DNA of 64,000 nucleotides from Sphingopyxis sp. L1A2A (lineage in GTDB: Bacteria > Pseudomonadota > Alphaproteobacteria > Sphingomonadales > Sphingomonadaceae): assembly GCF_005502465.1 (NCBI RefSeq), contig NZ_SCOT01000004.1, positions 1 to 64,000 of the forward strand, given 5' to 3'. The notes beneath the pieces were generated by a model that was not told the DNA's origin, ran no database searches, and saw nothing but the letters and a program-made list of their open reading frames with translations. Below are positions 37,066-46,086 of the stretch, one piece after another (the stretch's first letter is position 1; every line of letters begins with the position of its first letter). The position numbers and the translations under genes were made by a program.

Positions 37066-38540
37066 AGCGTCTCGCCTCGTTGCATCGCCTGGATCCGTTT
37101 GCCGAGGTCATCGATAGTCTGGCCGGTGGGCGGGGTGACCAGATGTGCCTCGCCCACCGGATCGGGCGGGAGATAGCTTGTTGCGTCGATAATCAGATGG
37201 TGCCCCTTCCCCGGCGTCACGGCAGCGGGGTCGATCGGGACCATCGCCATGTTCGGCAGGACGATGATGTCCTCCGCGCGCGTCCGGGTCGACAGGGCCC
37301 ACATGACCTGGTTGAGATCGAAGGGATCGATATCGCCATCGACCATGATCAGATTTTTCAGATACATGAGGCCATGGGGCGTACCAAGCGCGCGGAGCGC
37401 CACGGATTTTGCGAAGCCCGCCATCCGGTTCTTGACCGCGATGATCGCTGTCAGTCCGTGCTGGTACAGCGCATTCACCGCGGTGACTTCGGGAAAGGTC
37501 TGGCGCAACTGTGCATAGATGGGCGCCGACGTATGAAGACCGATCAACGTGTCGTGCTCCGTCCAGCCACGACCGATGTAGATATTCTCGAATATAGGGT
37601 TCTTTCGGTGCGAGACGGCGGTCACCTTGAAGACAGGGGCGCGTCGCACGCCGCTGTAGGATCCTGGGAATTCACCGAACGGCCCTTCGAAGACGCGCTC
37701 ACCAAGCTGGAGCTCGGCTTCGATGACGATCTCGCTATCCGCGAGGATGTCGATACCGTTGCCGGAATTCGTCAGCCGGATCGGCGCTCCCATCATCGCC
37801 GAGGCATAAGCATATTCGGACTCGTCGTAGCCGATTGGTGTTGCTGCGAACAACGCGACGCCGGGATGGTTGCCGAGCATGACGGCGATCTTGAGCGGCA
37901 GGCCTTCGCGTTCCGCTGCGAGGATCTGGCGTCCCATGTCATGCGACGGGATCGTCATCAGGCTGAAGCGATCGGGACCCTGGATCTGAAGCCTGTAGAT
38001 GCCGACATTCTGCTTGCCGAAATTTTCCGGATCCAACGGATCGCGCGAAGCCACCGACGCCTTGGCCAAATAGAAACCCCCGTCAAACTCGTTGATGCGA
38101 TACACGGGCAGCAGGTCGTAGAGATTGATATTCTCCTCGTGCCGGCACTCATGGACAGGCGCCTGCCCCTCGGAAACGCGGCTGATCTGGGCAGAGGCAT
38201 CGCCCCAGCGCCCGGCTATGTCGAAGAACATATCCCGGATTGTGGTGCCTTTTGGCTGACCCAGGAGCAGCGCGATATTATCCCAAGAGCCGTGCACCCC
38301 GACAACCGTGCGTTTCCCGGGGTAGCCCGCTATATTGTCGAACAGGATCGCAGGAGCATGGTTGACATCGCGCGAGGCGGCCACGGCAATGTTGCGCAGG
38401 TCGGGCTCGGGCATGATCCGGTCCGTCCAGGTAATGGCCTGCCCATATTCTTCGAGGAGCTCCAGAAAATCGCGCAGCGATCCGACGCCTCTTGCGCGAT
38501 CGGCGAGGTTGGCGCGAATGGATGACTTTCCTTGAGACAT
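37062..38540 (-). CDS. UbiD-family hydroxyarylic acid decarboxylase (VdcC/BsdC-like)
   Basis: A 492-residue prenylated-FMN-dependent decarboxylase that removes or adds CO2 on an aromatic acid such as vanillate or 4-hydroxybenzoate. It has the UbiD regions DLLPVYRINEFDGGFYLAKA, NVGIYRLQIQGPDRFSLM and the catalytic glutamates in FEGPFGEFPGSYSG. Its start overlaps the aldehyde dehydrogenase stop and its stop overlaps the D-subunit start. With upstream aldehyde dehydrogenase the direction is probably decarboxylation of the acid that enzyme makes. Start chosen at 38540; the frame is open to 38591. Confidence 0.92.
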   Translation of the reverse strand: MSQGKSSIRANLADRARGVGSLRDFLELLEEYGQAITWTDRIMPEPDLRNIAVAASRDVNHAPAILFDNIAGYPGKRTVVGVHGSWDNIALLLGQPKGTTIRDMFFDIAGRWGDASAQISRVSEGQAPVHECRHEENINLYDLLPVYRINEFDGGFYLAKASVASRDPLDPENFGKQNVGIYRLQIQGPDRFSLMTIPSHDMGRQILAAEREGLPLKIAVMLGNHPGVALFAATPIGYDESEYAYASAMMGAPIRLTNSGNGIDILADSEIVIEAELQLGERVFEGPFGEFPGSYSGVRRAPVFKVTAVSHRKNPIFENIYIGRGWTEHDTLIGLHTSAPIYAQLRQTFPEVTAVNALYQHGLTAIIAVKNRMAGFAKSVALRALGTPHGLMYLKNLIMVDGDIDPFDLNQVMWALSTRTRAEDIIVLPNMAMVPIDPAAVTPGKGHHLIIDATSYLPPDPVGEAHLVTPPTGQTIDDLGKRIQAMQRGETL

Positions 38541-40003
38541 CAGTGTGCTCCCCCAACGGCCGCGTCGGTCTGGATGCTCACCCATTTCCACTCGGTCATG
38601 ATTTCAAGATCGGCCTCGGTGCCCTCGCGGCCAAATCCGGAAGCCTTGGAACCGCCGAACGGCACGTGAGGCTCGTCGTGCAACGTGGGCGCGTTGACAT
38701 GGACCATCCCGGACTCGATTTCGCGAGCGAACCGAAGCGCCTTGTCGATGTCGCGCGTGAAGATCGCGGCGCTCAGGCCATATTCGGTGTCGTTGGCAAG
38801 CCGGAGGGCTTCATCGAGGTCATCGAACGGATAGAGCGACGTGACCGGCCCGAAGGTTTCCTGGGCCGCTACCTCCATCCCGGGCTGGACACCGGAGAGG
38901 ATGGTCGCATGGCACACATGGCCCGTCCATTCGCCCCCGGCGAGTATTTCGGCTCCCTTGCCGCGGGCGTCATCGATATGCTGCCGCACGCGCGCGCGCT
39001 GACGCCCGGAAATGATAGGACCCAGCATCGTTGCGGGATCGCGCAGATCGCCGGATGAGAGTTTCGCAGCTGCAGCAGCGAAAGCCTTGGAGAACCGGTC
39101 GAAGATCGGACGTTCGACATAGATACGCGACGCCCCCATGCACACCTGGCCCTGATACATGAAGATGCTGAAGATCGCGGCCGCCACGGCCTTTTCGATG
39201 TCGGCGTCGGCGCAGACGACGAGAGGACTCTTCCCGCCGAGTTCGAGGGTATATTTCTTGAAGCCTTCAGCTGCGATGCGCGCGATATGCCGCCCGACCC
39301 GGGACGAGCCCGTGAAGGTGATCGCGCGAACCTTGGGATGGCCAGTAAGCGCATCGCCGATTTTGGCGCCGTCCCCATATACAATGTTGAACAGGCCTTC
39401 GGGCACGCCTGCTTCCTCCCAGAGGCGCGCGAGTTGATCGGCCACGCGCGGTGCCGCTTCCGACGGAAGCAGGACGAAGGCATTGCCCGTCGCGAGCGCC
39501 ATGGCCGACTGCTTGATCCCCTTGATCAGCGGGACGTTGAACGGCGTAATGCCGGCAACGACTCCGACCGGTTCGCGAAAACTCATGCTGACGCGGCCGG
39601 GCGCATCGGATGGAATAGTCTCGCCGCGAATGCGCCGGGGAACGCCTGCGGCCGCGCGCAAGAAGCTCGTGGCGAACCGGGTCTCGAAACCGGCCTTTGC
39701 GATCGGCGAGCCGATTTCATCAACGAGCGTGTCGGCAAATTGCGATGCGTCACGCTCCATGAGAGCCGAAGCCTTTATCATCCATCCCTCGCGCGCGGCT
39801 GCGGAAAGGTCGCGGTTCCGGCGATAGGCCGTGTCGGCCGCCTCAACTGCTCGATCGACGTCGGCCGGAGTCCCGGCAGCCGCCCGGGAATAGAGACTGT
39901 CGTCAATCGGGTTCAGGCTTTCGAAATAAGCGCCGTCGCCAGGGGCAACCGGTGACCCGCCGATCCAGTGGTCAAGCCCCCTCACTTCGTCCTTACGCAT
40001 CAT
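38540..40003 (-). CDS. Aromatic aldehyde dehydrogenase (vanillin/benzaldehyde type)
   Basis: A 487-residue NAD(P)-dependent aldehyde dehydrogenase. Visible: GITPFNVPLIKGIKQSAMAL (cofactor fold), FTGSSRVGR, the catalytic glutamate in TLELGGKSPLVV, the catalytic cysteine in YQGQVCMGASR, and GVQPGM…ETFGPV. The GQVCMGASRIYVE pattern is typical of vanillin, benzaldehyde and salicylaldehyde dehydrogenases. Between the flavoprotein and the decarboxylase, it would oxidise the aldehyde formed by the VAO-like enzyme. AGGAG stands 6 bases before the start. Confidence 0.93.
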   Translation of the reverse strand: MMRKDEVRGLDHWIGGSPVAPGDGAYFESLNPIDDSLYSRAAAGTPADVDRAVEAADTAYRRNRDLSAAAREGWMIKASALMERDASQFADTLVDEIGSPIAKAGFETRFATSFLRAAAGVPRRIRGETIPSDAPGRVSMSFREPVGVVAGITPFNVPLIKGIKQSAMALATGNAFVLLPSEAAPRVADQLARLWEEAGVPEGLFNIVYGDGAKIGDALTGHPKVRAITFTGSSRVGRHIARIAAEGFKKYTLELGGKSPLVVCADADIEKAVAAAIFSIFMYQGQVCMGASRIYVERPIFDRFSKAFAAAAAKLSSGDLRDPATMLGPIISGRQRARVRQHIDDARGKGAEILAGGEWTGHVCHATILSGVQPGMEVAAQETFGPVTSLYPFDDLDEALRLANDTEYGLSAAIFTRDIDKALRFAREIESGMVHVNAPTLHDEPHVPFGGSKASGFGREGTEADLEIMTEWKWVSIQTDAAVGGAH

Positions 40004-40033
40004 GAATCTCCTGGGAGCGTGGGTCGCGTGGCA

Positions 40034-41587
40034 TCAGGGACGCGCCGACTTCGGCCATATGCCCTGCTTTCCGGGCGAAAGAATGCCGTTGGGATCGAGA
40101 GCGTCCTTCAGGCGGTGATGGAGATCCCAAAGCGCCCCGTCGTTGTAACGATAGGTTCCAGCAATCTGGTCCATGAAGGCGAGATGAGTACGATATTCGC
40201 CGAACCCCGCCGCCGCGGCCTCATCCACCAGGAGACTGAAGAGATCGTGGGCGCTCTTGCGCATCGTTTCATCGGCCCGATTGTACATGATCATCAAAAT
40301 GTGATGCATGTCCCGCCAGCCGACCAGAAACTCCCCGATGTAGTCGAAGCCGAATTCGTGGCAGCGTTTCTTGATCAGATTATATTGAGCCAAGGCTTCC
40401 GCCCCGTCGGGCGCGGAAATCGGGGAAAAGTTGACGTGTCCCCCTCCGCCGATCCAGTTCATGATGCTGAACTCGGTCATATTGGGTTCGCCGCGCATGA
40501 GCTTAACGCGATAATCCCACGCAGGATCATTCTCGCGCGCGAAGTGGAACTTGGCGCCCGGAATGTTGCTGAATGCCTCCTCGATCAATTTCCAATTATT
40601 CTCGATCATGGGCGGTGGTCCGTAGAGGGCGCCGTAATAATTCCACATCCCGAGATTGAGGTCCGCGGCGATCTTCGTCCGGATCGACGGCGGGAGCGGC
40701 CCCTTGCCGTCATAATAATGTCGCCGCGTGGTCTTCGCCGAGGCCTCCCACAATAGGTCGACCGCGACCGCTGCGTTAGGGATCACCTGATTCACCTTGA
40801 GCGGGCGCGTGATCTCGAAAATCTGCTCGAGATCCTCTTCGCGTGGAAAGGTGATCATGAACGGCTTGTAACCGGGCGGCTCCGGCATCAGCCAGATGCC
40901 GAGTTTGGTGACGACGCCGAAATTCGACTGGGTGAACATGCCATCGAACTGCGGTCCGAGCCCATGTTTGCTGATCTGCCAATGCTTGCTGTTAGAGATG
41001 CCTCCCTGGCCCGTGCGAACGACCTGGCCATCGGCAAGCACAACTTCCATCCCGCATTGCATAATGAAGTGATCGCCATAGGGCGTGTAGCCGGCGCCAT
41101 GCTCGAGCGCGTTCCCCATGACGCCGCCCCAGGCGGGCGCTGCCGGATCGATCCACAATTTGCTGCCGATCCGCTGCAGGTGGCGATAAAGCTGCATGTA
41201 GGAAACGCCCGGCTCGACCAGCGCATATCCATATTTTTCGTTGACTTCGATGATCCGGTTCATCCGTTTCAGATCGAGGACAAGATATCCGGATTTGCGG
41301 GGTGCCGGCCCGCCATATGCGAAGTTCCGTCCAGTCCCGATGGTCCAGATCGGCAATCGGAAGCTGTTGGCGATGGCAAGGATCCGCTGCACCTGTTCGA
41401 CGCTTTCCGGAGCGACGGCGGCAGAAGGAAGCAGAGTGCCATCGGCAAGCGGCGAATACGCGTCGCGGTAAGTCGACAGCGGAAGCTCGTCGACGAAAAC
41501 CCAGGTTTTGCCGACGACGCCTGCGAGTTCATCGAGGGCCCGTGAAAAGTCGGCCGCCGCAATTCCCTCGGGCAGCGGCGGCCTCAC
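40034..41587 (-). CDS. Vanillyl-alcohol oxidase / 4-cresol methylhydroxylase family flavoprotein
   Basis: A 517-residue FAD enzyme that oxidises para-substituted phenols at the benzylic carbon through a quinone methide. The FAD pyrophosphate loop is WTIGTGRNFAYGGPAP (residues 81-96), the second loop AWGGVMGNALEHG (152-164), and the likely catalytic Asp172 is in YTPYGDH. His384 in IGGGGHVNFSPIS falls where vanillyl-alcohol oxidase binds FAD covalently; the tyrosine used by 4-cresol methylhydroxylase (GLYNW) is Met here. The C-terminal GEYRTHLAFMDQI is strongly VAO-like. The ring must carry a para-hydroxyl; the substrate is unknown. Confidence 0.92.
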   Translation of the reverse strand: MRPPLPEGIAAADFSRALDELAGVVGKTWVFVDELPLSTYRDAYSPLADGTLLPSAAVAPESVEQVQRILAIANSFRLPIWTIGTGRNFAYGGPAPRKSGYLVLDLKRMNRIIEVNEKYGYALVEPGVSYMQLYRHLQRIGSKLWIDPAAPAWGGVMGNALEHGAGYTPYGDHFIMQCGMEVVLADGQVVRTGQGGISNSKHWQISKHGLGPQFDGMFTQSNFGVVTKLGIWLMPEPPGYKPFMITFPREEDLEQIFEITRPLKVNQVIPNAAVAVDLLWEASAKTTRRHYYDGKGPLPPSIRTKIAADLNLGMWNYYGALYGPPPMIENNWKLIEEAFSNIPGAKFHFARENDPAWDYRVKLMRGEPNMTEFSIMNWIGGGGHVNFSPISAPDGAEALAQYNLIKKRCHEFGFDYIGEFLVGWRDMHHILMIMYNRADETMRKSAHDLFSLLVDEAAAAGFGEYRTHLAFMDQIAGTYRYNDGALWDLHHRLKDALDPNGILSPGKQGIWPKSARP

Positions 41588-42156
41588 CGCGTTTCTCCGG
41601 CAAGCCGAAAGGCCCAGGTCACAAGTAGGCCGGGGCTATTCGAGGCGAGTGCACATTCCCCCGAAATGCACGCGGCCCGGCGCGGTGATGATTTGTGGCC
41701 GTCCAGCTCATCGCGAACTTTCTGCGCAACGACGGCGGGCCAAGTATATTGCGGGAGCGCGCCCAAGCCGGGGGCGGCGCCGATGCGGTGTGTCCAGCGG
41801 CCCGCCTCATAGGAATGTTCCCATCGAAGCAAAGGCTCCGCTCCACTCTCGATGAGCAACTGGGCCGCAATCATTGCAGCGGGGTCGGAGGTCAGGCCTG
41901 CAATCACCTGCGCGCCGCGGGGCCAGTCGCCAAGCAACTCATCCAGCCCGCTTCCGACATCCAGCGCGAGAGACTTTTTCGAAGACGATATGAGGGACGC
42001 GGCAAAACGCTCGCTTTCCTCAACCCTTGGCTGGCTGACGACGAGAACGGCCTCTTCGTCCGCCGCACTTCCTGACCGGAAGCGGGAGGCTCCAACCAGA
42101 CCCGCGCAAAAAACCCCGGCGCCCAATAGCTCCCGGCGCATCAGCACTGCCGCCAT
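41584..42156 (-). CDS. Unknown protein with Tat-like signal
   Basis: A 190-residue protein whose N-terminus has MRRELLGAGVFCAGLVGASR, a twin-arginine-type signal, followed by a soluble domain. The mature part has SQPRVEESERFAASLIS, SGLDELLGDWPRGAQVIAGL and a cysteine pair in RRAACISGECALAS. I recognise no family. It is the second gene of the operon, overlapping the UbiX-like gene by ATGA and the VAO-like gene by ATGA, so it is made together with them and probably helps the pathway. It might be an assembly or cytochrome-linked factor for the flavocytochrome; this is guesswork. Confidence 0.65.
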   Translation of the reverse strand: MAAVLMRRELLGAGVFCAGLVGASRFRSGSAADEEAVLVVSQPRVEESERFAASLISSSKKSLALDVGSGLDELLGDWPRGAQVIAGLTSDPAAMIAAQLLIESGAEPLLRWEHSYEAGRWTHRIGAAPGLGALPQYTWPAVVAQKVRDELDGHKSSPRRAACISGECALASNSPGLLVTWAFRLAGETR

Positions 42157-42779
42157 CAAATTGTCCTTTCCGATTTATCCGCCTGCGCCAGAGGCATCAC
42201 TTCTGCGCCCTTCAGTCCGGTCCATCGGCGATCGGCGGCCCGATGGATGCCGAACTGGTCGAGGACCCGGATGCAGCTATGGTCGACGATTTCGTCGATC
42301 GACGATGGCCGAGCGTAGAACGCCGGGACGGGTGGGAAAATTATCGCCCCCATTTCGGTACAGGCTGCCATGTTTCGAAGATGGGCAAGGTTCAGGGGCG
42401 TCTCTCGCACCATGAGCGTTAATGGACGACGCTCCTTGAGCATGACGTCGGCAGCTCGGGTGATCAGATTGTCGGAGAGCCCATTGGCGATCGCCGCAAG
42501 GGTGCGCATGGAGCAGGGCGCGACAATCATGCCGTCACAGAGAAACGATCCGCTCGCGATACTGGCGCCGACATTCCGTATGTTATGAACCACGTCAGCC
42601 GACGCTTCAAATTTTTTCAGCGTTAGCGGCAGTTCCTCGCGGATGTTGAGCACGGCTGCCTGGGAGACCACGAGGTGCGTTTCGCAGCTCGGATCTTCAC
42701 GCAGCATTTCCAGCAGACGCAGACCGTAGATTGATCCTGTCGCGCCGGTGATCGCGATCACGATCTTTTGCAACGTCAT
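42156..42779 (-). CDS. UbiX-like flavin prenyltransferase (VdcB/BsdB-like)
   Basis: A 207-residue flavoprotein that makes prenylated FMN for the UbiD partner. It has the UbiX signatures IVIAITGATGSIYGLRLL, FLCDGMIVAPCSMRTLAAIANG, NLITRAADVMLKERRPL and the FPPVPAFYARPSSIDEIVDH block. It is the first gene of the leftward operon that ends with the cytochrome gene; the decarboxylase subunits lie four genes downstream. A TTGC-7 bp-GCAA palindrome is about 95 bases upstream. Unlike the ubiquinone UbiX, its position ties it to aromatic catabolism. Confidence 0.94.
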   Translation of the reverse strand: MTLQKIVIAITGATGSIYGLRLLEMLREDPSCETHLVVSQAAVLNIREELPLTLKKFEASADVVHNIRNVGASIASGSFLCDGMIVAPCSMRTLAAIANGLSDNLITRAADVMLKERRPLTLMVRETPLNLAHLRNMAACTEMGAIIFPPVPAFYARPSSIDEIVDHSCIRVLDQFGIHRAADRRWTGLKGAEVMPLAQADKSERTI

Positions 42780-42871
42780 CGCCCCCGCCGGCGGAGGCCG
42801 CCTGTATCCGGTCGATTCGGCACTAGCATAGCCCGCTCCCGATTTCCTATTTGGACACAGCGTACAATCCG

Positions 42872-42886
42872 TTGCTTATTGTGCAA
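42872..42886. promoter_or_regulatory. TTGC-N7-GCAA site upstream of the ubiX-led operon
   Basis: TTGC at 42872-42875 and GCAA at 42883-42886 pair, with ATTGTGCAA forming the same core as other island promoters. It lies in the 133-base gap before the decarboxylase/flavoprotein operon, and is the likely operator. Confidence 0.45.
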
Positions 42887-42912
42887 GGCCAAAACCGGCG
42901 CGCGGATCGCGG

Positions 42913-43683
42913 TCACTGGCGGAATCGATCGAGCAGCCCGCGTGCCGCATCGGCGAGGGCGAACGCATCTATTCCGACAGCGACGAAGCTTGCGCCGCCG
43001 GCGAGATGTGCATCGAGAAGCGCGAGATCGCGCGACAGAATTCCCGCTGGCTTTCCCGCGGCAAGGATGCGGGACAACGCGCCCATCGTGAGCTCGCGCA
43101 CCCGCTCCCGGTTGGCGCTTCCCAAGAGCCCGGCCGACGCTGCCAGATCGGCTGGACCGATGAACAGCGCGTCGATCCCGTCGACGCCGGCGATTGCTTC
43201 GATATTCTCGACACCCTGAATCGTCTCGATTTGCGCAATCAGACAAAGCCGCTCGTTGGCATCGGCAACATGGGTCGCAATGCCGCCCCAGCGCGATGCC
43301 CTTGCACCGCCGATGCCTCGGCTGCCCGATGGGGGGTAGCGGCATGCTTCGACCAACCGGAAGGCCTGCTCAGCCGTTTCGACCATCGGAACCATGAGGG
43401 TCGTCGCTCCCAAGTCGAGGATTTGACGGATCGCGACGGGGTCTGATGAAGGCACGCGCACGACGGCAGCGCAGGGCGGGCAGGACGCTATTGCCCGCAA
43501 TTGCTCGATTATCCCGGGCAGAGTTTGCGGTCCGTGCTCGGCATCGACAAGGAGCCAGTCGAACCCCAGTCCGGCGCAGATTTCGGCGATGTCGGCGTTC
43601 GCCAGCGCCAGCCAGAATCCCATCTGCGTCCGCCCTTCGGCGAGCGCGACTTTGAAATGGTTGGGAGGATTTGCTGACGACAT
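42913..43683 (-). CDS. HpcH/HpaI-family class II aldolase
   Basis: A 256-residue TIM-barrel, metal-dependent pyruvate aldolase. Motifs: GFDWLLVDAEHGPQT (catalytic histidine), VVRVPSSDP (catalytic arginine), LMVPMVET, AQIETIQGVENI (metal glutamate) and FIGPADLA (metal aspartate). The family cleaves 4-hydroxy-2-oxo acids into pyruvate or related keto acids plus an aldehyde. It is encoded one base after the HpaH-like hydratase, so the pair probably handles the product of a meta-cleaved hydroxy-acid. Start chosen at 43683, ATG; the frame is open upstream. Confidence 0.92.
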   Translation of the reverse strand: MSSANPPNHFKVALAEGRTQMGFWLALANADIAEICAGLGFDWLLVDAEHGPQTLPGIIEQLRAIASCPPCAAVVRVPSSDPVAIRQILDLGATTLMVPMVETAEQAFRLVEACRYPPSGSRGIGGARASRWGGIATHVADANERLCLIAQIETIQGVENIEAIAGVDGIDALFIGPADLAASAGLLGSANRERVRELTMGALSRILAAGKPAGILSRDLALLDAHLAGGASFVAVGIDAFALADAARGLLDRFRQ

Positions 43684-43684
43684 G

Positions 43685-44485
43685 TCAGACAAACCGCATC
43701 GCGATCGAGCCGAGCCTGCCATAATCCGCAGATATCACGTCGCCGCGCGACACAGGGACCGGGCGGGTAAAAGAACCGCCCAGCAGGATTTCGCCCGCCT
43801 GCAACTCTTCTCCCCACTGCGACAAGCGATTTGCCAACCACGCGACCCCTCGCGCTGGATGGTTTAGCACGCCAGCCGCAATTCCTGTTTCCTCGATGAC
43901 GGCATTGCGAGATAATATGGCGCCGGCCCATCGCAGGTCGATGGCGTCCGGCCGGATGGGCCGGCCGCCGAGGACGATCCCGGCATTCGCCGCGTTGTCG
44001 GCAATCGTATCCTGGATTTTCCGGGCGCTGCCGGTCTCCGCGTCGATCGGCTGAACGCGGCTGTCGATGATCTCCACGGCGGGCACTACATATTCAGTGG
44101 CAGCGAGAACAGCCCGTGTCGTCACATCGGGACCACCCAGCGGCCGGGAGAGAATGAAGGCCAATTCGACTTCGACCTTCGGATTGATGAAGCGATCGAT
44201 GGGAATTTCGCTCCCCTCCTCGAACGCCATGTCATCGAGCAACGTGCCATAGTCGGGCTCGGTGATACCAGCAGACGCCTGCATCGCACGCGATGTCAGA
44301 CCAATCTTGCGGCCAATGGACCGACGTCCCGCCGCCTTCTTGAGCTCAACCCACGCGCGGGCGATGCGATATCCATCTTCTATCGTCATCTGAGGGAAGC
44401 GAAGCGACAGCTGCCGGACGGGTGTTTGGCTCGCCTCGGCGACATCCAGTTCACGCGCGAGCGATGCAACAGTCTCGTCGTCCAT
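43685..44485 (-). CDS. 2-oxo-hept-4-ene-1,7-dioate hydratase-like protein (HpaH family)
   Basis: A 266-residue hydratase of the fumarylacetoacetase-like superfamily. It hydrates 2-hydroxy-dienoates to 4-hydroxy-2-oxo acids. Typical segments are [37 protein letters not shown] (metal-binding glutamates) and [13 protein letters not shown]. Length equals HpaH (267). Followed by the HpaI-like aldolase. GGGGAG stands 8 bases before the ATG at 44485. It differs from the two other members of this superfamily here (52496 and 55266). The gap to the divergent hydrolase holds two copies of the island palindrome. Confidence 0.9.
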   Translation of the reverse strand: MDDETVASLARELDVAEASQTPVRQLSLRFPQMTIEDGYRIARAWVELKKAAGRRSIGRKIGLTSRAMQASAGITEPDYGTLLDDMAFEEGSEIPIDRFINPKVEVELAFILSRPLGGPDVTTRAVLAATEYVVPAVEIIDSRVQPIDAETGSARKIQDTIADNAANAGIVLGGRPIRPDAIDLRWAGAILSRNAVIEETGIAAGVLNHPARGVAWLANRLSQWGEELQAGEILLGGSFTRPVPVSRGDVISADYGRLGSIAMRFV

Positions 44486-44526
44486 CTCGGCTACTCCCCG
44501 TCCCACAATTGCTTATCTGGCAAATG

Positions 44527-44538
44527 CATTGCACAATG
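44527..44538. promoter_or_regulatory. CATTGCACAATG operator candidate 1 (divergent hydratase/hydrolase promoter)
   Basis: The 12-mer CATTGCACAATG is the exact reverse complement of the one at 44595-44606. It sits in the divergent promoter between the HpaH-like hydratase and the meta-cleavage hydrolase genes, an arrangement that suggests one regulator bound at two sites. Confidence 0.6.
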
Positions 44539-44594
44539 AGATATGAGAGTCCAGTCGGCAGGTCGCTAGAGTTTACAATGGACAACACGATAGC

Positions 44595-44606
44595 CATTGT
44601 GCAATG
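44595..44606. promoter_or_regulatory. CATTGTGCAATG operator candidate 2 (divergent promoter)
   Basis: CATTGTGCAATG, the reverse complement of 44527-44538, starts 68 bases from that copy. The same 12-mer recurs at 63685-63696 in the Rieske dioxygenase promoter. Confidence 0.6.
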
Positions 44607-44653
44607 TCCAGGTCGGATGGAATGCCATCGATAAGACGGAAGGGAGAGATTTC

Positions 44654-45520
44654 ATGGGTTCGGATGTCATCCGGGAAGAGAAAATCGAAGGACGCGGGCT
44701 TACGTCGCACACGATGATCGCCGGCGATCCCAAGAAGCCTGCCATATTACTTCTGCATGGCGCCGGGCCGGGTGCGCACGCCGCATCAAACTGGCGCCAC
44801 CTAATGCCCGATCTCGCCGAAAATTTCTTCGTGATCGCACCCGATCTGATCGGATTTGGCCAGTCCACCATACCGGATCCGTTCCCGGACAATGTCATGG
44901 CGTGGATCGGTGTCCGCGTCGAACAATGCCTCGGACTGATGGACGCGCTTGAGATCGACAGCGCCCATATCGTCGGAAATTCGATGGGCGGCGCGCTGAC
45001 ACTGCAGCTTCTGAGCGAAACGCCCGAACGATTCGATAAGGTCATTCTCATGGGGTCGATAGGTGCCCCGGCGCCGCGGACGCCGGAGTTGGTTCGGCTG
45101 CTCTCCTTTTATTCCGATCCGCGCCCAGCGCGATATCGCCAGCTGATGCACAGCTTCGCCTATGACGCTGACAAGTTCGAAGGAATGGAAGAGATCGTAT
45201 CGTCGCGCTATCAAATTGCGACCGATCCCGCTGTCATGTCCATCGCGTCGAAGATGATCGATTCGATGAAGGTCGGGATCGAAACGCTTGCAATGCCGCC
45301 GTCGATCTTGGGCAAGCTTCCGCACGACGTGCTGATTTTTCACGGCAGGCAGGACCGGATCGTCCCTCTCGATACGAGCCTCTATCTGCTTGAGCATCTC
45401 CAGCATGCCGAACTCTATGTTCTCGATAGGTCGGGACACTGGAGCCAGCTTGAGCGATGGGACATCATGCGCCCGATGCTCGAACGCCATTTTGGCGCAC
45501 GCGACTGGACGACGGCCTGA
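44654..45520 (+). CDS. Meta-cleavage product hydrolase (alpha/beta hydrolase)
   Basis: A 288-residue serine hydrolase of the BphD/MhpC/DmpD type, cleaving a C-C bond of 2-hydroxy-6-oxo-dienoates. Oxyanion loop ILLLHGAGPGAHAASNW, nucleophile Ser110 in VGNSMGG, Asp in FHGRQDRIVP and His in LDRSGHWSQLE. The AGPGAHAASNWR segment is typical of carbon-carbon hydrolases rather than esterases. It is a second such enzyme, besides 58962-59810. It reads rightward alone and is convergent with the Rieske genes. ATG at 44654 with GGAAGGGAGA upstream; the frame is open to 44597. Confidence 0.92.
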   Translation: MGSDVIREEKIEGRGLTSHTMIAGDPKKPAILLLHGAGPGAHAASNWRHLMPDLAENFFVIAPDLIGFGQSTIPDPFPDNVMAWIGVRVEQCLGLMDALEIDSAHIVGNSMGGALTLQLLSETPERFDKVILMGSIGAPAPRTPELVRLLSFYSDPRPARYRQLMHSFAYDADKFEGMEEIVSSRYQIATDPAVMSIASKMIDSMKVGIETLAMPPSILGKLPHDVLIFHGRQDRIVPLDTSLYLLEHLQHAELYVLDRSGHWSQLERWDIMRPMLERHFGARDWTTA

Positions 45521-45588
45521 GGGCCGTTGTCACCCCGATGACGTACATATCCAAGGGCGCTGGCTCTCACCATCGCTCCCAGGTGTGA

Positions 45589-46086
45589 CTAGATCGGATA
45601 GACCAGATAGCGGGGTAGTACCGTCGTATCGAGGAGGGTGCGACGGGAAAGAAGCTTAAGATCTCCATCCGCGCCTTCTCGAACGAGATCCTCATATTGC
45701 CCCGTCGCGAGGACTTCGGACACGCCGCTGTCTTCGGGCGTCATGAACACGCTGAAGTTGGACCGCGCTTTCCAGGTGTTATCATCAATTCGGTCCGCCG
45801 CGACGCGCTGAACGAAATGCCGAGTTCGATAGTCCTGAAATGTCCCGGCCCATATCTTCGTGATATAGGTCACTCGGTCGAGCAGGCGCGCGTGGCAGTC
45901 GTCGTACATGAAGCCCAGCGCGAGCCCCTGTTCCTCATTTTCACGCGACAGACAGATATAGGATGCGTCGTCCTCTTCCACATAGTTGGATAGCCAGCGC
46001 TGCATATCCTTGCTGTCGAGTGCGTCCGCGTCCGCGACGAGCAAGTCGTCGAGCGCGCGATTAAAGTTTTCGGGCGCCAAGGTCAT
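45589..46086 (-). CDS. Rieske ring-hydroxylating dioxygenase, beta subunit
   Basis: A 165-residue small subunit with the NTF2-like cone fold. Features: ALDSKDMQRWLSNYVEEDDASY near the start, RVTYITKIWAGTF, and the C-terminal LLSRRTLLDTTVLPRYLVYPI. Its start overlaps the alpha stop by 4 bp (ATGA). The beta subunit gives structural support to the alpha3beta3 complex and does not bind metal. It is convergent with the hydrolase gene. The pair is distinct from the BenAB-like pair at 61665-63568. Confidence 0.92.
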   Translation of the reverse strand: MTLAPENFNRALDDLLVADADALDSKDMQRWLSNYVEEDDASYICLSRENEEQGLALGFMYDDCHARLLDRVTYITKIWAGTFQDYRTRHFVQRVAADRIDDNTWKARSNFSVFMTPEDSGVSEVLATGQYEDLVREGADGDLKLLSRRTLLDTTVLPRYLVYPI

